Assembly (NCBI RefSeq): GCF_008153345.1 | Contig: NZ_CP042818.1 | Location: forward strand, 744,001 to 808,000 | Source: Treponema phagedenis | Lineage (GTDB): Bacteria; Spirochaetota; Spirochaetia; Treponematales; Treponemataceae | Reading direction: 5' to 3' | DNA: 64,000 nt | Shown here: positions 57,585 to 64,000 of the stretch, piece by piece | Position numbering within the stretch: position 1 is the first letter of the stretch | How the letters are laid out: the number at the start of each line of letters is the position of its first letter | Program-made: the position numbers and the translations under genes | Notes under the pieces: generated by a model | Databases searched by the model: none | What the model was told of the DNA's origin: nothing | What the model saw: the letters and a program-made list of their open reading frames with translations, nothing else

Positions 57585-58444
57585 AATAATGAAGTGAGTA
57601 TATCGCAAAGTTTTAAAAAATCATAGACCTGTAAGGTTTCAGCACGGGCGGAAGAATCTATTTCCGCTTTTTTAAAAAATGTATCCGCATCAACCGCCGC
57701 ATACCGGGGATTGCTTTTTTGCCACGCAAGAAAGTTATTTTTAAGGGTTTTTCTTCGGGAGGAAAAAAACGCCCGCAGCAATTGAAAAAAAAGCTTGTTA
57801 TCTTTGCAATCAATTAAATCCGTTTTTTTTGTTAAAAGAAGCGCTTGAGATACCACATTCGGGCGGGGCCAAAAACAAGCGGAAGGAATGGTTCGCAAGG
57901 CGGTAACATCATAGTATCGATTACAAAGTACTGAAAACGAAGAATAATCCGGCGAGTTCGGCTGCGCCCGCATTCTGTCTCCTACTTCTTTTTGCACGGT
58001 TACAAGCAGTTTATCAAAAATTGCTTCGGCTTCGATGGTGTCCGCAATCAATTTTGCCGCAATATTATATGGAAGATTTCCGAAAAAGCAGTCGGGTTTT
58101 TCTTTTTCAAATGCCGCCTTCCATGTTTTCAGCGCATCTCCTTCTATCAATGTAAACAGAGGATTTTCGCCGTAGGCTTTTCGAAGAAAATCGGAAAATC
58201 CGGAATCAATTTCAAATGCGGTTGTATGTACGTTTTTTTCCAGCAATAAAAAGGTCATCGCTCCGAGCCCCGGACCGATTTCCCAAATTCGCTCTCCTCC
58301 CTGTAATTCAAGCGAATCGATGAGAAACTTTCGCATGTTCTCATCGATTAAAAAATTCTGTCCGAATTTTTTCCGCATTCCCAAGTCTCTCTCTTTTAAA
58401 AAGGAGGCAAGGGCGGAAGGAGAATTATAATCAGGTAAGTTCAT
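57581..58444 (-). CDS. rsmA: 16S rRNA dimethyladenosine transferase RsmA (KsgA)
   Basis: 287 residues from the ATG at 58444, chosen for AAAAGGAA upstream. KKFGQNFLIDENMRKF, WEIGPGLGAMTFLLLEK, EGDALK and the catalytic FFGNLPYNIAAKL are diagnostic. It dimethylates A1518 and A1519 of 16S rRNA. It overlaps comEC by 14 bases. Confidence 0.95.
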   Translation of the reverse strand: MNLPDYNSPSALASFLKERDLGMRKKFGQNFLIDENMRKFLIDSLELQGGERIWEIGPGLGAMTFLLLEKNVHTTAFEIDSGFSDFLRKAYGENPLFTLIEGDALKTWKAAFEKEKPDCFFGNLPYNIAAKLIADTIEAEAIFDKLLVTVQKEVGDRMRAQPNSPDYSSFSVLCNRYYDVTALRTIPSACFWPRPNVVSQALLLTKKTDLIDCKDNKLFFQLLRAFFSSRRKTLKNNFLAWQKSNPRYAAVDADTFFKKAEIDSSARAETLQVYDFLKLCDILTSLL

Positions 58445-59951
58445 AGCTATTCCTTTTAATGGTGATTTTTTTTGCAATATACATGCAAGATACGCCTGCC
58501 GCAAAAGGTATTATAGCATAAAAAACCGTTTCTGAAATAGTTTCAGCCTCTAAAAGAGGAAATTGAGCAAAACTCCGTGCCAGAAAAAAAATGCAGTGAT
58601 ACATGCCGTTCAGCACAAAGGAAAAAATCGGCGAGGCAATCGGCAGCAATAAACAGATGCCAATCGCCGCTATTCCGAAAATAAGAAAAACCGAAACAAT
58701 CGGGCTTATAACGCAAGAGGCAAGAACGCCGATAAAAGCGATTTTTCCGATAAAACCTATGACTATGGGCGCCGTAAAAGCCTGCGCACCGATAGAAGCT
58801 GCAAAGGCTCCGGCGATTGCCGCGGGGATTTGCTTTTTTACTATTGTGATAAGCGCTTCGCCAAACAAAAGAATACCGGCGAGGGCTCCGTACGAAAGCA
58901 TAAAGCCAAGTTCTAAGGCATCTTGCGGGAAAAACACAATATGCACCGTTATCATTGCGGATAAAATCGAAAAGATTTTCGGCTGAAACCCGAAACGTTT
59001 TCCCAACACCATAAACAGCATCATTCCCAAGGCTCTGCTTAACGACGGCGACGTGCCGGCAAACCAGACAAAGAACAAAACCGAAAGCAGTGAAACCCGT
59101 ATTGCAATTCGCTTGCGTCCGAAGATATTCCCGAATCGAATTGCGGCAAGGCTGACAATCGACACATGCATTCCCGAAAGTGCCAGCACATGGGCAAGCC
59201 CCGCGTTTTTAAAACTTTCCGCAAAGTCCGGCGTTAAAAAGGTTTTATCCGCCGCAAGCAATGCCAGCAAAAGCCCGCCCGCTTCTCCCCACTCGTATAA
59301 AAGATACATAAGATAAAACCGTAAGCGAGCCCGAACCTTTTCGTGTTTTGAATTCCATGCGGAAAACTTTGGCTGCACCGGCTTGGCAAAAAAAGCTTTT
59401 TCGTCGTCGGTAAATCCGCCTTTCACAAAAAGCCGCAATCCCTTTGCATAGTATTCGGAAAAAACTTCGCCTTTGAGCAAACTGATTCCGCCCGCATACT
59501 GTTCTTTTACAGCAGCAGCCGGCATAAAAAGCATACAGCTTCCCCGTGCGAAAAAAGAGGAGCCGTCCGCATAACTGCACCGTAAAAGTTTTACCGGCAT
59601 ACGGTAATAGCGTTGCCCCGCCGGAAGCGGATCGCCTGAAAGTTCTGCTTCTATCATCGTTACCTTTGAAAGCTGCGCAAGTGTGGCGGGCGGCGCTTCC
59701 AACACAAGCAAAAACCGGTATGCAAACAGGGCAAAAACACAGCCGATTGCTATATACACACCGTTTCTCATCAGCACATTTGCTCTCTTTTTAAAAAAAA
59801 GTACCCAAAAAACTATAAGAAAAAGCAGCGCAATGCTCAGTATCGTAAAAAGCGTTCCCGAAATTGAAAATCCGATTGCATAAAAGCCATAAAAAAGGCA
59901 GCACAAGGTTCCCGCAATTATCACAATCGGAGCGTTGGTTTCTTTTCTCAT
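58431..59951 (-). CDS. ComEC/Rec2-type membrane channel protein without the hydrolase domain
   Basis: About 506 residues from the ATG at 59951; the frame extends to a TTG at 60143 with an extra hydrophobic start (total 570), so the true start is open. DUF4131-like N-terminal membrane and OB-like part, then the Competence domain with NAGLAHVLALSGMHVSIV, SLSRALGMMLFM and the helices through IGFIGKIAFIGVLASCVISPI. The C-terminal metallo-beta-lactamase domain of full-length ComEC is absent. It would be the inner-membrane channel for single-stranded DNA uptake; no other competence gene is nearby. Confidence 0.82.
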   Translation of the reverse strand: MRKETNAPIVIIAGTLCCLFYGFYAIGFSISGTLFTILSIALLFLIVFWVLFFKKRANVLMRNGVYIAIGCVFALFAYRFLLVLEAPPATLAQLSKVTMIEAELSGDPLPAGQRYYRMPVKLLRCSYADGSSFFARGSCMLFMPAAAVKEQYAGGISLLKGEVFSEYYAKGLRLFVKGGFTDDEKAFFAKPVQPKFSAWNSKHEKVRARLRFYLMYLLYEWGEAGGLLLALLAADKTFLTPDFAESFKNAGLAHVLALSGMHVSIVSLAAIRFGNIFGRKRIAIRVSLLSVLFFVWFAGTSPSLSRALGMMLFMVLGKRFGFQPKIFSILSAMITVHIVFFPQDALELGFMLSYGALAGILLFGEALITIVKKQIPAAIAGAFAASIGAQAFTAPIVIGFIGKIAFIGVLASCVISPIVSVFLIFGIAAIGICLLLPIASPIFSFVLNGMYHCIFFLARSFAQFPLLEAETISETVFYAIIPFAAGVSCMYIAKKITIKRNSYELT

Positions 59952-60175
59952 ACTCTTATTATTTGTCGGTATTTGCAAAAACGGCTTAGAAACGGTAAAA
60001 GATTTTGAAAACGTTAAATCAAAGACCGTGTTAAAGTACAAAAATATCAGCAATGCGATGACTACAAAAATCAGAAAATATGCTATTATGCATAGAACAG
60101 TGCTAAAAAATGCTGTTCCGAGGTTCTCGATAGTATAAATCAATCATAAAACATGACAAGTTTTTAGGAGAAATT

Positions 60176-60520
60176 ATGGTTATCACAAAATCTGAAATGA
60201 CAACAAGAGTCCAAAATGAATTAAAAGGCGGCAAGGGCGAAGTGCGAATCATTGATTATTTTAAAAATGACTTGGTGCCAAATTGCAAATTATTTTCCGA
60301 AATGACCATCCCCGCAGGCGGAAGCATCGGCGAGCACACGCATCTGAATGAGACGGAAGTATATGTTATCCGCAGCGGCAGCGCAATCGTAACCGATAAC
60401 GGAAAAGACCTCCCCGCCGTAGCCGGCGATATCGTGGTAACAGGACACAATCAAAGCCACAGCATCCGCAACGCCGGAGACACGCCCTTGATTATCACTG
60501 CGGTAATCGTGACGGAATAG
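60176..60520 (+). CDS. Small cupin-fold protein
   Basis: 114 residues, TAGGAG before the ATG. One cupin barrel: motif 1 GEHTHLNETEVYVIRSGSA with H, H, E ligand positions, and motif 2 GDIVVTGHNQSHSIRNAGD with H. It probably binds a metal and a small molecule. The function cannot be told. Divergent from comEC. An intergenic repeat starts at the first base after its stop. Confidence 0.85.
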   Translation: MVITKSEMTTRVQNELKGGKGEVRIIDYFKNDLVPNCKLFSEMTIPAGGSIGEHTHLNETEVYVIRSGSAIVTDNGKDLPAVAGDIVVTGHNQSHSIRNAGDTPLIITAVIVTE

Positions 60521-60767
60521 CAGCACGTTTTATATACGCAAGATAAAAAAGAGTCCGACACGGCGCAAGGGCGAAGTTTTGAAAATTTACTCTAACTTCG
60601 CCAACGAGTTTTAAAGCTTCAATTTTACAGTTTTGTGTTGATGCTTTAAAACATCGTTTTGAATTGAGCAACGGTGAGCAAACTTACCATAGGAATGCTT
60701 AAATCTGCACTTCTCATTGTTAGGGATCCAATTTGTATAACCGGAAGTTAATTACAAAACGCTACAC
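60521..60767. repeat. Modular intergenic repeat, copy I
   Basis: Reverse orientation. Begins immediately after the cupin stop with CAGCACGTTTTATATACG and ends TTAATTACAAAACGCTACAC. Contains the cassette GGCGAAGTTTTG...CTAACTTCGCC with core GAGTTTTAAAGC...GCTTTAAAACATCG. It abuts the decayed IS1202-family copy; ACACT is shared at the joint. Confidence 0.75.
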
Positions 60768-61093
60768 TCGATCTTGATAAACTGTTGGCATCGGTTATTA
60801 CGCACAAACTTTCACGCTGTTCTACCATCTCAATCAAAAACCATCTGTTCAAAATTGGGCAGAATAAAATCGGCGCACGCACAACGGTAAATGTATTGAT
60901 TTCCCAAAACATGGAATACGCGCTTTAACATGACGAATTCTATCCGATTGTACCGCTCGATGATATATACCGAACCGATACAATTGGACGAACCAGAGGC
61001 CTACTTCAAGTAGTTATTGACTTGATTTATGAATTCTCATTTCATTGCAAAACTAACCCCTTTTAGGGCTGAAATATTCACTGGTTATTGACA
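60763..61093 (+). mobile_element. Decayed 3' remnant of the IS1202-family element
   Basis: About 330 bases that match the transposase C-terminal coding end and left tip of the complete copy at 955-2390, here in plus orientation. The frame reads LDKLLASVITHKLS... but is broken by a one-base loss near 60,910 and by stops, and about 45 bases at the stop region are missing. The tip CTGGTTATTGACA at 61,081-61,093 is identical to that of the complete copy. Most of the element is gone. Confidence 0.88.
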
Positions 61094-61108
61094 TCGATTT
61101 ACATTGAA

Positions 61109-61137
61109 TTGACAGGATATCCCTTATATGGTAAAGA
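61109..61137 (+). promoter_or_regulatory. Possible promoter just before the HAD gene
   Basis: TTGACA (61109-61114)-N17-TAAAGA (61132-61137), 8 bases before the ATG at 61146; no ribosome site. It lies 16 bases beyond the IS remnant. Confidence 0.45.
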
Positions 61138-61145
61138 TTTAATGT

Positions 61146-62243
61146 ATGAGTGAGAGCATATTACAAGACGGACGATGGAATGCGCAAAGCAAGCGCATGC
61201 TTGAAAAACTGATTAAGGAATCCGCGTTTTCAAATAATTACGCTGTTTTTGACTGGGACGATACGTGCATTTTTTCCGATACGCAAAATAATCTTTTTTT
61301 ATATCAAATTGAACATCTTATTTTTAATGTAACCCCAGCGTCTTTTTCGGATATAATTAGAACCGGAGTCCCTCAAAATGAGGTGCTGCCGAATGTTTGT
61401 AACGTTGCGGGGGAGCCGTTAACTGCAAAAATGCTTTCCGAGGATTTGGATAAAAGCTATAAGTTTCTTTACAACACCTATGAAGGTTTTAAAGGACGGA
61501 TGTCGTTAAAAGAGATAAAAGCGACCGATGAGTTTTGCGATTTTAAGGCAAAACTGATGTTTTTAACGGGAGGGCTTTTTTATTTTTGCGGCGTAGATTT
61601 ATCGCAGGCGACTGCCACGGGCATGACTTTAGATGAGTTGGCTTTAATAGCGGAGCGATCAATTGATTGGGGCTTGAATGCGCCGATTAGCTATCCTGCT
61701 ATTGAATCGCCTGCGTCTTTACGCGGGAAAGCCGGCGTTGTGCGGACATCTTTTCAGACAGGACTTCGGGTGCAAAGCGAAATGCAAAATCTTATCTCCG
61801 TTTTAAATGCGAACGGCATCGAAACCTATGTATGTTCTGCTTCGCACGAAAGCTGTATACGGGTTTTTGCAACTAACGAAAAATACGGTTACTGCATAAA
61901 AAACGAAAACATCTTTGCCCGCAAAAAGCTTTTAGATGAAAATGGTAAACTCACCCCCCACCAGGACATGTCGGTGCCCTCAACATGGCGCGAAGGAAAG
62001 GCGCTTGCAATAAAAACACAGATGGCACCTTTACACGAAAACAAAGCCCCGATCCTGATTGCGGGCGACAGCGATGGCGATTTTTACATGATGAATGAAT
62101 ACAAACACAATGCGTTGCTTTTAATTTTCGACTGTAATCGTTCAACCGATTCTAAAATACGCACCCTCATTCGCGACGCCGAGAAAAACAACCATATTCT
62201 TGTGCAGAAACGAAATCCTCAAACCGGATATATGGAAAACTGA
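61146..62243 (+). CDS. HAD-superfamily phosphatase (phosphorylcholine-phosphatase-like)
   Basis: 365 residues. Motif I is FDWDDTCIF (D36 nucleophile, D38), a DxD-x-T form; motif II is probably VCSASHE (S); motif IV is IAGDSDGDFYMM. The long cap between motifs I and II and the overall size resemble PchP-type phosphatases that act on phosphorylcholine or small phosphomonoesters. No signal peptide, so cytoplasmic. The substrate is inferred only from family shape. Confidence 0.7.
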   Translation: MSESILQDGRWNAQSKRMLEKLIKESAFSNNYAVFDWDDTCIFSDTQNNLFLYQIEHLIFNVTPASFSDIIRTGVPQNEVLPNVCNVAGEPLTAKMLSEDLDKSYKFLYNTYEGFKGRMSLKEIKATDEFCDFKAKLMFLTGGLFYFCGVDLSQATATGMTLDELALIAERSIDWGLNAPISYPAIESPASLRGKAGVVRTSFQTGLRVQSEMQNLISVLNANGIETYVCSASHESCIRVFATNEKYGYCIKNENIFARKKLLDENGKLTPHQDMSVPSTWREGKALAIKTQMAPLHENKAPILIAGDSDGDFYMMNEYKHNALLLIFDCNRSTDSKIRTLIRDAEKNNHILVQKRNPQTGYMEN

Positions 62244-62280
62244 AATCATACTCACGTTAATAACGGATAAAACCGTCTTA

Positions 62281-62328
62281 AAAAAATTGCCTTTATGCAT
62301 ACTTAACGTTAAAGATGCGTAAAGGCAA
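62281..62328 (-). terminator. Terminator of the small gene at 62.4-62.7 kb
   Basis: TTGCCTTTA(t)GCAT...ATGC(g)TAAAGGCAA stem; on the minus strand followed by TTTTTTTAAG. It may also serve the HAD gene from the other side. Confidence 0.7.
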
Positions 62329-62381
62329 AATAAAGTATTGAAAATCTTCTTTCTAAGTTATCGTTTTTTATGATAAAACCA

Positions 62382-62696
62382 TCACATTTTTTTGTCTTGG
62401 TGGTTCTCATATAGAATTTTAAAATATGTTATTACTAAACCAACCAGACATCCGCCTATGGTTGCTAAACCTTTGGGATCTTTTGGAGAAAATGCGCGAG
62501 CTAGTGCTACTCCCCCAATCGCTCCCATAGAGTATCTTGGGATATTGTTTTTCTTTTTTTGAGTGTCTGGAGTTTGAGTTTCGGTGGATTCATATAATGA
62601 TTTAACACCATTACAGACTGATTTAAAACCATTATTGATAGTATTTAGAGCTCCGCACATTTTAGAAAAATCATCAAATACATTCGTATTTTCCAT
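62382..62696 (-). CDS. Small protein with a glycine-rich hydrophobic segment, unknown function
   Basis: 104 residues, strong AGGAGG ribosome site. Polar N-terminal half with an amphipathic stretch (MCGALNTINNGFKSVCNGVKSLYES), then a glycine/alanine-rich hydrophobic region (MGAIGGVALARAF and LATIGGCLVGLVITYF) like a glycine-zipper hairpin, ending in charged residues. No signal peptide. The good ribosome site and terminator support a real gene. No family recognised; codon use is more AT-rich than its neighbours. Confidence 0.6.
   Translation of the reverse strand: MENTNVFDDFSKMCGALNTINNGFKSVCNGVKSLYESTETQTPDTQKKKNNIPRYSMGAIGGVALARAFSPKDPKGLATIGGCLVGLVITYFKILYENHQDKKM

Positions 62697-64000
<1,304 letters not shown>

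Noticed and set aside
5908-60767. Cassette hairpins as ordinary terminators
   Set aside because: None is followed by a T-run on either strand, several occur per gap, and true terminators with T-runs are found elsewhere in the window.

Overview
The window looks like a treponeme chromosome (Spirochaetota, Treponema). The evidence is a periplasmic-type FlaB flagellin behind a sigma-28-like promoter, a cheA / cheW-cheR fusion / cheX / cheY operon, a V-type ATPase operon with a DUF2764 gene next to subunit E, a treponemal-type hexokinase, a BspA-like leucine-rich-repeat lipoprotein, and many lipoproteins and beta-barrel-like proteins of no clear family. Base composition is moderately AT-rich and codon use is uniform. 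I cannot name the species; a host-associated group is a reasonable guess. No tRNA, rRNA or CRISPR array was found.

Layout. 1-2.8 kb: end of a FIST-domain sensor gene and a soluble methyl-accepting protein gene cut in two by an intact IS1202-family element with a perfect 16-bp target duplication. 2.8-8.6 kb: KtrA-type K+ channel regulator, a barrel-like protein, a nicotinamidase-like hydrolase, rsmG and an NhaC-type antiporter. 9.3-13.5 kb: a large repeat-built surface lipoprotein. 13.9-15.2 kb: an IS3-family element. 15.5-18.6 kb: a truncated CorC/HlyC-like protein, a ThrE-like exporter and flagellin. 19.2-22.2 kb: pflB-pflA. 22.7-24.8 kb: a lipoprotein gene switched out of frame by a run of 13 C. 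26.6-31.3 kb: chemotaxis operon. 31.8-39.4 kb: an atypical regulator, smc, two envelope proteins and radA. 39.8-44.8 kb: a lipoprotein, an ABC-2-like permease and hexokinase. 45.2-52.4 kb: V-ATPase operon. 52.5-60.5 kb: coaX, a YbaN-like protein, folC, two pseudouridine synthases, a membrane protein, rsmA, comEC and a cupin. 60.8-61.1 kb: a decayed second copy of the IS1202-family element. 61.1-64 kb: a HAD phosphatase, a small hypothetical and the start of groL.

Two features go beyond ordinary annotation. First, at least ten intergenic gaps hold copies of a modular repeat. A MITE-like outer unit, with ends resembling CAGTRYARCGTTTT, carries inserted hairpin cassettes. Their stems differ from copy to copy yet stay paired around a near-constant six-base loop (GTCCRT or its complement). 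Second, about seven coding starts have a -10-like hexamer ending 6-8 nt before the start codon and no Shine-Dalgarno sequence, which suggests frequent leaderless transcription. The window also shows phase-variation and repeat-recombination potential in surface lipoproteins.

The genes together describe a motile, fermentative, host-associated spirochete: mixed-acid pyruvate cleavage (PflB/PflA), hexokinase, ion-driven energetics (V-ATPase, NhaC, KtrA), chemotaxis and flagella, and a variable lipoprotein surface.
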